Below, piece after piece: positions 13,516-26,600 of a DNA stretch of 64,000 bases. Position 1 is the first letter of the stretch, and each line of letters opens with the position of its first letter. The DNA is from Smittia aterrima. Taxonomy: Eukaryota > Arthropoda > Insecta > Diptera > Chironomidae. Under the pieces are notes generated by a model. The model made no database searches. It was not told the origin of the DNA and saw nothing but the letters and a program-made list of their open reading frames with translations. The stretch spans positions 14,198,854-14,262,853 of the forward strand of contig CP093830.1 in NCBI GenBank assembly GCA_033063855.1. Direction: 5' to 3'. A program made the position numbers and the translations under genes.

Positions 13516-15052
13516 ATGGCAGCGACTCAATACTCTGACTATTATTACAACAACTCGTATCAACCTATCCATCATCATCATCAGAGCCAACCGCAAAACA
13601 TTTATGGCTATGCGACCGGACAGTTTGATTGCAAAAATCTAAACGTAAATGAAGCTTACAACAATTACGCTTATAATTCACCAAATAATTACAATGATCA
13701 ATGGACACATTATAACGCCATTTCAAGCTCTCATCAGCACCATCAGACACAACCGCATTACCATCATCAACATCTAAACATGCTAAATAATCAAATAAAT
13801 GATGATTATAAAAATTACTCCCATCACGACTACACCAATGCAAAACCAATTCCGTCCAACGTTCAGCATCATTCATTGAGCAGCGGACGCAATGAACATC
13901 AGCCAAATTTAAATTGCAATCAATACGTCGATGCGAAAAATGATTTATTTTATGGTCAGCAGCCAACTGCGCCGATCAGCGGTGGAATTAATGAAGCAAT
14001 TGCATCATCGGCGTATCCTTGTAGTCAATTAACGGCATCGACGAAAAAGAGAAAACTCGATAATTCAACGGCGTCTGGCGATTCGCCACGATTGCGCGAG
14101 TTATTAACGAGACCAGTGAAACGAGGAAGGAGCTCATCGTTTTGCAATATCCGTGGAAGTGTTTCACCAGCTAGCTCCGTCGACAATTACTCGCAACATT
14201 ATCAACTTCCATCCGCTTCAACCACTGTCTCCGAAGAGCTATCAGTCAATCTCAATCACTACAATGGACCATTTACAAAGGAAGGATACGAGTCATCGAT
14301 AGATGAAACAACATCAAAGTCATTGTCTGCAATGGAAGCAAAATTTTCTGCCGCGTCACGTTTAGCACCATCGGAAGCAGCTAACAGTCCAATGAGCAGT
14401 TACATTGAAAGTATTGCAACCCCGCCATCAACACCAAAAGATTCAAGTAAAACTGATGAGTCATGTGACAACCTGTGGAACGATCAAAATGGAGGTTTGT
14501 ACCAGCTCTTACAATTCATAGCCAAACGGTAGTCAATAATCAAGGAATTATTTATCAATTACAGAGTTTGGCAAAGGATCGAAGCGAACAAGACAAACCT
14601 ACACCCGATATCAAACACTGGAATTAGAGAAGGAATTCAACTTCAACAAATATTTGACCCGAAGAAAGCGAATTGAGATCTCGCACACCCTAAAATTAAG
14701 CGAACGCCAAATCAAAATATGGTAAGACGAAAATATTTCCCTCTCAAATCGAACGAAAACTTACGAATCGTCTCTCCCGCTTTATCATCATTATAGGTTC
14801 CAAAATCGACGCATGAAAGCCAAAAAAGATAACTCGCTTACAGCATTAAGTCCCGATTTAATGTACACGGACGAGCCACAAATCACTCAAAATTATCCAA
14901 CTTATCAACAGCCAAGTTTGCCCCACGAATTTGGCAACAGCGAAATGATGATGCCAACGAATGGCAGCTATAATCATTCATTGATGAACGACTTGATGAA
15001 TATCAATCACGAACAGCAGCAAACGCATTTAGAATTATCGTCGTTTGTATGA
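13516..15052 (+). CDS. ftz: Fushi tarazu homeodomain transcription factor (three exons)
   Basis: Coding exons are 13516-14494, 14565-14721 and 14797-15052, giving 463 aa. The introns are 70 and 75 nt with GT/AG ends, phases 1 and 2. The N-terminal part is rich in His, Asn, Tyr and Ser. An LXXLL motif (LRELL, residues 193-197), the Ftz-F1 nuclear-receptor binding motif of insect Ftz, lies in the context SPRLRELLTRP. The homeodomain is residues 332-391; it begins SKRTRQTYTRYQ, has WFQNRRM with Gln50 and Asn51, and ends KAKKDN, close to the Ftz-typical KSKKD end. No YPWM is present before the homeodomain. The start ATG is preceded by A-rich leader sequence. The tail after the homeodomain is short. 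A second possible acceptor at 14577 would drop four residues (EFGK) just before the homeodomain. In segmented insects this protein acts in the nucleus as a pair-rule regulator with Ftz-F1. The second intron splits the homeobox, which is unusual. Confidence 0.93.
14722..14796 (+). other. Intron inside the ftz homeobox
   Basis: A 75-nt intron with donor GTAAGA and acceptor TTATAG. It interrupts the Trp48 codon as TG^G (phase 2), between IKI and FQNRRM of recognition helix 3. Without its removal the frame stops at once (TGG TAA), so splicing is needed for a functional homeodomain. The same position is split in the Scr homeobox of this window. Confidence 0.9.
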
Positions 15053-18000
15053 TAATTTTTATTGCGTGGCGATGAAGGCAAGACGACGATTTTTAAAAAC
15101 GATTTTCATTTCTCGGTGGGCCGAGATTCGTGAAAATAATAAAGAGATCTCTCGATGTCGATCCATGGTGTACTTAATCAAATGTGACAGATGAATTGTT
15201 AACATTTAAATTTAATTTCCTTGTGAGAAACTGTAAATATATCAAGTTCATTCGTTTGTAGATCAAATTGATGTAAATAGAAGAAAAGACTTATTAGATG
15301 ATAAGTTTGCATAAATCAAAATTCGAATAATAAATACACTCTCAAATCATTTGAAATCATGAAAGATTGTGTTTAAGTTAAAGCATGACCATCGAAGCAG
15401 TTGGATGTTTCTTGTGTTCCTGATGCAAAGGACTAAGAAATATAGTTTTGCGTTTTCTTTTACGTTTTTTTTAAAAGAAGTCACAGAGAGAGGAACAGCA
15501 AGGAGAAAACCATGAATAAATAAACCATCGATGAGTTAGTTTCTTGTTGAATGCTATTCAAAATGGTTGAGAATGATTGACAGATTGTTGTCATAAGCTG
15601 TCGGAGACTTATGACGAACGCCATTTGGTTGAAGCTCAAAACTCATAGGTCAGACGATTCTCGTTCGGGATTAAATCAAATCCCTTTCGACGAGACTTCT
15701 GTTTAGCTTCGTGTATCGTGTATATCGTTCTGACATGTGATCGATGCGATATTCAGGGACGATTGACTTCTTTCCGATGAATCGATTCCCCTGCTTCAAT
15801 TTTGTGTGAGATTAACAGCTGCAATGCACGAGTTTGCCTTTTTCCTCATTTTTCCTGATCATTTCTGCAACACACAATTCCATTGTTTATTTTCTGGTTG
15901 CACAATCGCAAAAATACACACTCGGCATACACCAAATGCACTTGGTCCGAACGATACTCCCGTGATCATTAATCATGAGTCATCTGTTTTATTCTCAGTC
16001 TAGAAACGTCGACTCTTGATTGTCGTTTGTCGTTCTTCCTCATTCGGGGGAGCCAAGCGATGATTAAACAATAAAATCTCATCAAGTGAATGGAGCTTAA
16101 CTTCATAAGCTCGAAAAACATTTAAGTCAAACAACATTCCGAAAATACAAAGTCGCGCTCAACGTTTTCGCTGCTCATAAATAAATAATTAAGTGAAAAG
16201 ATTTTCTATGGCTATTAAGAATTAATAAAATGTTTCTCTCTCGAGATCGCGGTGTTTCTTTCTTCCTGATTTCTGGATCAAAGGGGACGATACGTTAATG
16301 ATGGGATGTACAATTGATTCAAAGTGTGACAATGGGGGAGATAAACCCGGAAAGAAATTTAAAGACTTCTTACACTTTTCGAGTAGTTTTTGGATCTGAA
16401 ACTTTCAAACTGGGACGCGTGGACTCTTTAAGTTTTTACCAAACAATAAATTTTCGAAAAACAGTCAACGAGAATCAACGAAGTCAGTCGTAAATTATCA
16501 AATTATAATTTTATATGTAGCCCATAAATTACTTGGAGATCCACTTTTCTCATATAAATTACTCGTTTCTTTGATTTGCTTTGGACTTGGCTTTGGAGAG
16601 GCTCTTTAGGTAGATTTCAAGATGCTTCGTGATTCACGAGAATTTTTCATGTTGTCTCGCTCTCCACTCGCTCCATAAATTCAAAACTTTATCAGGCTGT
16701 AAATTAGAAATTGACATAAATTAACAAACTTCATGTTGTCGCTCTCTTCGTGGCCATAATCTCCGCCTAAATCTCGACGCCACCGCGCTGAGAGTAATTT
16801 TTCAAACGCAATTAAAATAGTTGTGGTTCGTCATTTTCATGAAAACTTTTAATAAATCGCTTCGTTGAGAGCTAAAGTTTTACAAGGAATTTTAAATTTC
16901 ACAGTATGACATTCATCATCACGCTCCTCCGTAGACTTTTCTTGTTGTTGATATCTGACTGACTTCCAAACAAATAAACTTTTCTCATAAAATTATTATC
17001 AGCGATCAGAAAGCTTGGCTTTTAAACAAAACCGATTATGAGCGGAAAACGTTGATTTGCTTGAGTCGAGTCCTTTGCAGTTAATTGCTAATTCAGATTT
17101 TGTTATCTCACTATATTTCAATTAACAATCGTCTGGCATTCATGAGTTGAGCTTAGTTCGTTTCTCCGTATCACGATAAATCGACTTTGTCTGAGAACAA
17201 ACAAAAAGTCTAAAAGCAAAATATTTTTCATAAAGTCAAAGCGAAAACGTCGTGCTTGAATAAATGTTTCATAATTGAAAAACTTTTTCTTGACTCTCGT
17301 AAATGGAAAATCCTTGTGTGCATAAACTGTGCGCAATAAACTTCTTTCTTTTTTATTTCGGTAGCATAGCAATAAACGCTATTTCTGTTAAAAAAAACTG
17401 TTCTCAAACTCAACTGATCCCAAGATTATAAAATCATAGGTAAAACTATCCACAGTTGGCAAACAACGAAAACTTTCCGAAACCTGATCGACTCCTGAGA
17501 AGAAGCGAGAGAAAGGAAATGAGTTTTCTAAGAAATCTCAACGCGAGCAGATTGAATTTGCTTCCATGAGAACTTTTTTGACATTTCACGGCCGATCACA
17601 ACAAATTTTGTTTGATTCTTAATTTGACAATAATGATTTATTCCTCATTGTTTTTATTCATGAGAAGTTCTTGAAATGAGCTCACCGAAAAGTTGATTTG
17701 GTTGACTATTCGCTTAAGAGAAGTTGTTAGCTTTTCAATTGACTTTGCTGTCTATGTTGGGTCTAGTGAAATTCTTTTCTATTAAAGTCAATTTTCGTGA
17801 ACGAAAATAAATCCATTAATCACGAAAAATCGATTTAGAATTTTATTTTTTCTTTGCCTTTTCCTCGAGTCGGGTTCGGGTTATTTAAACAAAACCCCAA
17901 TAAGTGCACCTTTATTTCTACAATTCAAATTTTCCATATGTTTCCTCTCTCGTTCGTTCTTTCGTTCGCTTATTGTGTTCGCCTGAAAACGACAGAAACT

Positions 18001-21000
18001 TATTTTGGTGGAAATTCGATTTTCCATTTAAAATGCTTCAGAGGAACGACGAGAATTTCACATTGACTTTCAACTGAAAATGAGTAATGACTTTCAACTG
18101 CCGTTCCCTTCTCTGCTGTCTGTCAAAGTTCCAAAATAATTCTACTCCAACATCCCTTCATCGACTTTAAAGTTTCAAGTTCTCGTAATCCCATTGAAAA
18201 GATTCTTTCATCAGATTGTCGAAGGTGCTAATTTAAGTAGCAAAAGAAATCAGAAGAAGTCGTTAGACGTAAATGGAAATAAATTGATTCGATGATGAGA
18301 GGAAGGCAAACTAAGTTACGATAATTTCAATTTGTCAAAACTTTGTTTGCTGAGCTCAACACTATTTTTCAATAATTTGCACAAATTATTTTTTGTTTGC
18401 AACTGCAATGCCCTCTGAAATTAACTAGAAGCACTCTAGCGAAGGGAGAAATATTTTGATGGTAGGGGTTGGCATGAAACAGCAGGAGAAAGTTTTTTTT
18501 TCTTATTTGATTGAACAGTGAGCGATCTAATCAGAATTTTCACAACATTAAAGGAATTTTCTCAACATTAAGAGAATTTGTAAGGATTTGCAACACTTGA
18601 CGATCCAGGAAAGTTCTCTTCTCAGCACGAACATATTAAAAGTGTCAACCGAGACGCTGTTTAAAGTGGAGTGTGTCGAATTGGTCAGGTCAATAGCCAT
18701 TAAAAGGGCTGTAAATAAATTTGGTTTACCATTTGTCTCTCAGTGCATTCCAGCAGGTACTTGCCATTAAATTTAGAGTTAGGCTATTTCCGAACAAAAG
18801 TTAATCCTTTTGGCATGAAAATCAATTTTCTTTGGCGTAGACTTGTCGTGAAAGGATGGACATTAAAATAAATTTCAGTGCTAGCAATCGACAAGGTCAA
18901 AATGAACAATTCCTGTTTACCTGATTCGATTCGAAGTGTCACATTTAAGGCGGAGTTCAGATCATTTTCCCCCAATTATATTTTCTCGGGTGAATGAATA
19001 TATTCAAGAGAAATTCGTGATAATATTTTCCTTGTCGAAAAATAAAGCGAACGCAGAGCAGAGAAATGAAAAGTTGCGCCCAAACTTCCGTTCGTTGTCT
19101 CATCTAAAATGAAGTCGCAACCACAAAACCGCTCTCAACTTCTTTATTTTTGAAACGAAAATAAACAAAATTTCGTTCTGAACGAATAAAGAAACCATGT
19201 GCGTTGGCGGAAATCTCTTGAATATTCATGATCCTTCCTTTTGAAATGTCGTTCGTTTCCATAGCATTAAAAACAAATCTAAATTGGTTTAAAATCTTTC
19301 TTGATTCCCTCGAAGGTTGGGGCAGCAGCAAACGGCTTGCTTTGGCTTTAGATTTCTTGAGAAGTAAGAGAATTGAAAATCAAGTTTCTCGTCTTTGTTT
19401 GAAATTAAAGCACAGAGCCGTGCCAAATTAATCTTATTTTCGTTCCATTAGCATTTTTATTCTTCTTTAGCGTTATCAGTTTTTGTTTCGTGGCTTGGAG
19501 ATTCGGTTGCCTTGCTTGCTTCGCTTTAAGAATAAAGCAGAAAGATTGCGTTAAGATCTAAGCTCTTGTACGTGGACTTTAATTATCCCAAAATGTTGAG
19601 TCTTCTTTGCAAAATCTTTGCAGTCATCGTCGATCGTCTCTCGTTTCTTTTCTTTTCTGCAGTAGCCTCTTTTAAAATTTATGTTATTAGGTGGATCCAT
19701 TTATTTTAATCGCGTAGGATATGCATGTGAGATAAAATGCAAGAGAGAAGGCGAGCAGAGAAGAAAACTTGTTCTTGTCGCTTAATTTATGAACTTTTAA
19801 AGTTTAATTAAAATTCATTTTGTTTTAATGCAGTTTTGCAACTTCGAGAACAGATCTCTCGAACCTTTTTGTCATTGGATTGAGAACTAAGAACAGACCT
19901 CGATAGAAATCACGAAAATATCGGATGCGATTAATAATTTTTGTCGTGCATAGCCACAAACGAATAATTATTAATGCGATCAATCGTAGAAAATCATAAA
20001 TAAAAAAGCAATCGCTACACATGATTTTTTATTCATTACGAGTACAAATCGAAAAACAATCGAATCGTTGTTGATGCCATTATGATTTGCTCGACGTATA
20101 TATTTTAATATAAATAATTTGCTATGTGAAAATATTCCGATAGTTTTTGTTCATTCGCTGCTTGCTCTTTGTGCTCTTCTCCCAGTGAGTTCTTGTGTGT
20201 TTTCAGCACTTGTTGTTTCAATTCAACCATTTATGATTTCGATTCATTCTGATTTATGGGCTAGAGCCCGGTACAATATTCATCTTCGACTCTCTTTCTC
20301 AATGAACACACAAGTAAAAAGGGGCTGACTTAATGTTGTCTTTTTCACTCGCACGGTCGCAGTTGTCGATCGTCATCGTGTCGTTTCTTTCTTTCTCTCA
20401 TGCTATCACCTTCTTGCTTATGCTTTTACGTATCTTGCCTTCTCATTCAACGCATGCTCCGTCTCGTTTCTCGTACCGGTCTCTCCTCGTCGTTCGTTTT
20501 ATGAAAAGCAATGAAATATTTTTACACACCGAGAGAGGAGAAGACGGAATCGTTTGCTTACAAAAATGAAATCGAAGAAAAAAGCGGGCAATAATAATGT
20601 GTAATTTCAGACACAAAACATAATACAACCATAAAGTAGTCAAACTGAAACGTTGGCGCTTTAAACACGTACTTTTTATTCGGTGATCGAGTGCTCCTAA
20701 AAAATTATTTTATTTATTGCTAAAAAATATTTTATTTTATCAAGTCATTAATGGAAAAACATTAATTAAAAAAAGGAAAATAAACTAAAAATCAGAAAAA
20801 TAGTGGAAAGTGATTTCTAATTGAATCCTTATCAAGGAAATAGAAAGTTTGAAGAAGGAAGATCATAAATCATTCTATCATGATTTAAATTCTGTTCGCG
20901 AAGAATAAAAATTACGAAGGAAGAAAAGTAAAAGTGAGAAATGTGAAATAAATTATTGCTATTTGTGTAAAAATTTTGTCTAAGCAAGAGAAAGAAAGAA

Positions 21001-23650
21001 GATAATAATTTTTTCGGGTGAATCAAAATAAAAGAAAGTGCAGGTCATAAATTATCTCCGTTCTGAAAGAAGGACTCTGAGGATTCACACCTTGAAGAAA
21101 GTAGTGATTGGACGAGTAAACACAAAGGAAAGAAATGGAAAACTTCGCTTCCTGACTTTGTGTTTTGATCTTTGTGCTTTTGTTTGGTGAATCGAATTAA
21201 AGGTGGACAGACACTTGAACTCGAAAGATTCTTTGGATTATTTTTCGAGTCGACGATTTCATTTGCGAAAAGTATGTTGATTTATGAGTTTTCTGTAGTT
21301 GTTTGTATCCTGAAAATGAAATCTGCTTTGCGACTTGTTTGAAGTAAAAAAAAGTTCGAGGGAAGAACAACAAAACGAACCTTTGAGTTGAGTCACGATA
21401 CAAACTTTAATTATTCAAATTTTTCCACCGACGCTTTTTTACTCATTTCGACGAAAAAAATTTATTGTTTTCATTAAAACAACACGAAACGAAATGAAAG
21501 GCAAGGGAAAGAAAAGTTTGTACTTTAGTGAACTTGGCAGGTTAAAAGTTATTCGTGGAAATTTTTCCAATTAACAATTAATCAATTAGAAAGAGAACTT
21601 GAAGAGAAACTGATTTTTCCGGTTCGAATCGATTGAAAGCGTTCAATAATCTTTCTCACCTTCCAATCAACAAATCATCGAATTATCCGCAATTATTGCG
21701 TGGAAATTAAAACTGTGTGAAAATTAATTTTTCACTGCTTTATTAAAATTTGAATTGTCTAGCTAGATAGACAGAGAGAGAGAACGAGGAGAAAATCGTT
21801 TCAATTATTCTAAAAACAGAAAAATAGTTTCGTCAAGTCTATAATTAACTTTCAACTGCATTCAGGCATTGAAAGAAAAACTTCTAGCGCATAGATATTA
21901 ATTGAATATGTTTCCAAACGAGATAAACGAGTGGCGGAAGGTCAAACTTTATAATGATCCAGACGTCTCAGTCATGCCGCGAAATAATAAATTTCCATTC
22001 GTCGCAGTTTTGATTTTAATATTTGATCAAACATATATTCGCCTCATCAACGACCAAAGGTCTCTGCACCCCTCTCGAAATCAACGACCTCTACTCGATG
22101 CTGATTCAAATCAAAAGCAAATTTAAAATGAAAATTCCACAGCTTTCAAAAAACAATTAATTATAGATGCACCAAACTTGCTCCCTTTGCGATGCGCGAT
22201 AAAGATTCAATGCGAATGAATAAACTTTGCAAGAAATTGCGAACGAAGGAAGAGAAACATGGAAAGCCTAAAAAATTAAATTGCAATCATGCAAAAGGAA
22301 GAAACTTGCTTCGTTAAAAACGAATAAAGAGCAAAACGTATAATTTGAAAGCCAATGAGCATTTTAACCCTTTAGCCATGCGAAATTTATCACAAACACA
22401 CTCGGAAAGTTCACGTGCAGAAAGCTTTTTACTTGTTGTCTTGAGTTGAGCCACACAACATGTTGAACTGCAATTTTCGAGAAATTTAATTGCCGCTTGA
22501 GGTCTGATAATCGATTGAATCATTAATTTCAGAAAAACTTGTCAACATTTTGAAAACTTCTTCCGCAATTTATTCTCCGTAAATTACGCAACAAGATTTT
22601 TCTTTCTTCAGGAAAACCTTAAGATTGCATTTTAATTTATTTTTCGAATTATAAATTCTGGTTTCTCCAACTCGTCGATGGCTGCTTAAAGTAAATTCTT
22701 GTTTAAATGAAAAGATAAATGTAAGACAGCAACAACAACAACCGCGGCGAGGAATTTTCAAGACTTTCGTGGAGAAGGAAAGAAAAATAAAAATGAGACA
22801 AGAACACGGAGCAAAGCCAAAATGAAGTTTCTTTTGGGCTCTTTCTTATGCGGCTCGACTCTTCGTTCTTCGATGTTCTCGACTTATTTTTTGTTTCCAT
22901 ATTAAAAATCGATTTTATTAAGATTATTAACTCTTTTCTCTTTGGCTCATATGGCGAGTCATCGTTTCCATTCCTCGTGTGTATGTTTGTCGAAGAAATA
23001 AAAAGAAACAGAAATTAATTGCCATTTTAAAAGTCCGAGTGAGGATTTGAACAAGTCAATGGAGAAAAAAAGAAGCTAAAGCGCTTTGAAAATGAGTTTT
23101 CAAACACAAAGTTCAATGCAAATCGCTTAAGCGAGAGCTTGAAAATAAAAGAAATTAATTATAAAGAGTCTTTAATTATGTTTGTGGTTTGGATCATTGA
23201 GCGACTATTCAAGAAAATAAATTTTAACAATCAAATGTTAATTATAATTTCCACAAAGCAATTGAAAAGTAATTAAAATTTCTTTTTGCTATTTAATTTC
23301 AGATCATCTTCTACAAAGCCGAGAGAGTCATCTGATCTCAACATCATCAAGTGATTGAGCATAACAAAGCGACAAGAATTACGGTTTCTAGAGTTTTTCT
23401 TCTTGCTTTGCTTATTTTTTTTATTATTCGCGAAGAAAGTGTTGAAATTGTGATTAAGTACAATCTTAGATTACAATCTAAGTCGGGCGGTTTCAGTGAA
23501 AAGTAGAAGAGATGCAATAAAACTAATGTTGAGCTATTAAGTTGATGAATTAATTCAAGCTCTAGACGAAGAAAATAAATTTGAGAGATTTTTGATAGTG
23601 AAAGAAAAAACTTTTTTGAGACGGCAAAAATTAAAATTTTGTCGTTGAAA
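15053..23650. other. ftz-Scr spacer, including ftz 3' UTR and Scr 5' leader
   Basis: About 8.6 kb without a recognisable gene. The left end should hold the ftz 3' UTR. The right end should hold the Scr promoter and 5' UTR, with a possible leader-intron acceptor at 23301-23302 (pyrimidine-rich tract, then ATTTCAG). Small open frames are scattered on both strands and look like chance. In flies the ftz-Scr interval carries enhancers for both genes and boundary elements; nothing in the bases alone lets me place them. Confidence 0.55.
15329..15334 (+). terminator. Candidate ftz polyadenylation signal
   Basis: AATAAA about 280 nt after the ftz stop codon, in an A-rich 3' UTR-like stretch, with T/GT-rich sequence shortly downstream. 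A second tandem copy occurs near 15515. Chosen by position only. Confidence 0.45.
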
Positions 23651-26600
23651 ATGGATGCAAATAATTTCGTAATGCAGTCTTATTTCGCGAATTCGCTCGC
23701 GACTTGTTATCCAAACAACGCGGCTAATCCATCAAACAGTACAAGCGGCAATGGGCCACAGAACGACTACTTCCCTGGCTCAGCTTACACTCCCAACCTC
23801 TACGCGGGCGCTCCACAATCTCACTACCCGAATCCGCAAAGTTACAATCCTTTGTCGGCAGCGGCAGCCAGTGCACAACAACCAGGAAACACAGACATGG
23901 TCGACTATACTCAACTTCAACCGCAGAAATTTATGTTAAACCAGCAGCAGGCTCTAGGACAGGCGAGCTGTAAATATGCGGGAGATGGGCAAGGCAATGG
24001 TACTCCTAATATAAATCAAACCTCCATTTCAAGTCCACAAGATTTATCAACCGCCCGTGATATTTCACCTAAATTATCGCCAAGTTCCGTTGTGGATAAC
24101 GTCGCCGTGCGTTCACTCACCAAACAGACGGCATCGCAACATTCAACAAATAATAACAACAACACAATAACGAATAATAATAGCAAAACGAATAACACAA
24201 ATTCTAATACGAGCAACAACAGTCATCTGCAATCAACCTCACTACCAATGCGCAGTCCAGACGGCGAAGAGTCGGATGCATCAAGCGACAGCGGCACAGA
24301 AGGTGGCTCAGGCACTGGCAACGGCAAGAAAGGTCCACCTCAAATTTATCCATGGATGAAACGCGTTCATATAGGAACAAGTATGTATAATATTTTTGAC
24401 ATTTTCGTCTTTGATTCGCACACAAAAAAATATTTTACGCAAGATTATCTCCGACCGATGAGGCAAAAAAAAATATAACATCGAGCGATTAATCAATTTC
24501 ATCTCTTCCTCGAGCGAGAATATTTTCGTCTTACAAGAACACCTACAGGCGATTTATAAAAAATGTGTAAATTGATTGGTACTTGGTTCAATCAGCGAGC
24601 AGTTTTTCTTTTCACCCGACGACGGAGAGAGATGAGAAATTGTTTATTTTTCCAAATCATCATTAACATCATCATTTGATTCTCACACATAAATATCTAT
24701 TAAAATTTCTTTCCCATTAATTCGATAAACAGCTCTCGCGGTTTATTATTTTAAATAAATCATTGCGGTCGTTACGCGGGAGTTGAATCGTCAAGAATGT
24801 GAGACGATGTATGATGAAAACATTCTCAAACTATATTTCGCGAAGTCAGCCGAAGGAACGGACAACATTGAGCATATGTTTTCGCTCGTTGTATATTTTT
24901 CTCCACCACTGAGCATGTTTCTAATAAAAAAATAGCTAAACACTGATCTGAAGCATGAGAAAGTAAACTTGAAGTAGAATGCAACATAAAAGCAACGAAG
25001 GCCTCGTGTAAACACTTAAATCATCTGAGCATGCATAAACGTCGACACGTTAGCTCTGATGTTAGTCAGGTATTCATCATAACAAACAACAGCGGCGAGC
25101 AAATACTTCCATGTGGATAACTCTTTCTTTTTGCCTTCGGGCAAAGTTTGGAGAAAAAAAATGGATCTCGCTGAACATTTGCTGAAAAAATATTTTGGTA
25201 ACACTTAAGTTCTCGCTGTAAACAATTAACATGATCGCTGATGAGTTCGTTTGATGTAGTAAACATCAAGTCACAAGGTGGAAAGAGAATTGATAGAATC
25301 ACTTAATCACAAGCTCCAACTGCGAGTTGAATAAGCAAATGAGTGATTTCTCGTGCGAAAGAAAATGAAAACCTTTTGAGAACATTTTAATTGGTCTCGT
25401 TCACGTTCCAATTGATAACAAAGTTAATTACCTTTAATTTGAATTTAATGACTTATGATCGAATCTTTTGTCGGCGATTCACGAAACGACAATGAGCTTT
25501 GAGAGAATCTTCCATTGCAAGCCAGCCAAGAGAGAATTTATGTGAGAGACATGCAAGCAAACAAAGGCAAACATGTCATCGTGTACACGATTCGAAGGAC
25601 TTTGCGCACTCGCTGAACACAAAAATAATTTTCTTTCGGGCGATTAATTGCTGTCGGGTATGGAGTGCGAGACGAGAAAGAGTTAGAGCTAACGAGGAGG
25701 GTCGATAGTTATCTATCATTAAAGTCAAACTACGGAAAATTGAAGCAATTTTTCAGGCGCCGAATTTAAACTCTCGAGCTTCTCACATAAGACATTCGTT
25801 TTCGTTTGTTTCTTGATAGAAACATTTCTTGGCGTCACTCCAACGATTGCACAAAATGCAAAGTGTTTTGTCTTGTATCTCTGCCGTTCGTCTTGCCTCT
25901 CGGCCTTTTGATCTAATTTTTAATTAATTGTTTGACTCATTTCTTCATTAGTTACTCTTGCTTCCTTAAAAATAGAAATTTGATTATTAAGCGATTGACG
26001 AAAAAAAAACAAGAATAGACTGAGGAGTTAGTTTGTTTGTTGAGTTGCGTGGATTTGTCTCGGAGAATGGATCGCCAATCTCACCGGCAACGGCAGCCTC
26101 TTTTCAATAGCAGACTCCATAAATTATACGTCTCATAACACTCAATCTCAACGCAATTCATTCAGCCGATTATTCTCGTCTCTCTCTGGTTAAACGAACA
26201 ACAGGCAACAGCAGTTTCTCATTCTTCTTTCTTTTTCCAAGCCCGTAAATTAACCTTTACATGAAAAAGTCCTCTAGAGATTTGCATATTTGCAACTGTT
26301 TTAAATATCCACATGAACATTTACCTTTTTAAAACGTTACCAACGCCCCATTATAAATTTTTCTTGGTGATTTGCAATCTCTCAGTAATTATGCATGTGA
26401 AGCGAAAACGCGAAAATGCCGCGCGAAAACACTAAAGCGTTCCTTGTTTAACTCTCCACTGTCCAATCAGATGAAAAATTCTCCTCGAACGACAATAAAC
26501 CTTCGAAGCAAGTGAAGAATTTCTCAATTCCTTCTCGCGATAAAAATCTTTTGATTCATAATTTAATAAAAAAATTAAATTGCGGAAAATTGCATTGAAA

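Noticed and set aside
14565..14577. Alternative acceptor at 14577 for ftz exon 2
   Set aside because: It keeps frame but lacks a pyrimidine tract; the acceptor before 14565 (ATTACAG) is better. The choice changes only four residues.
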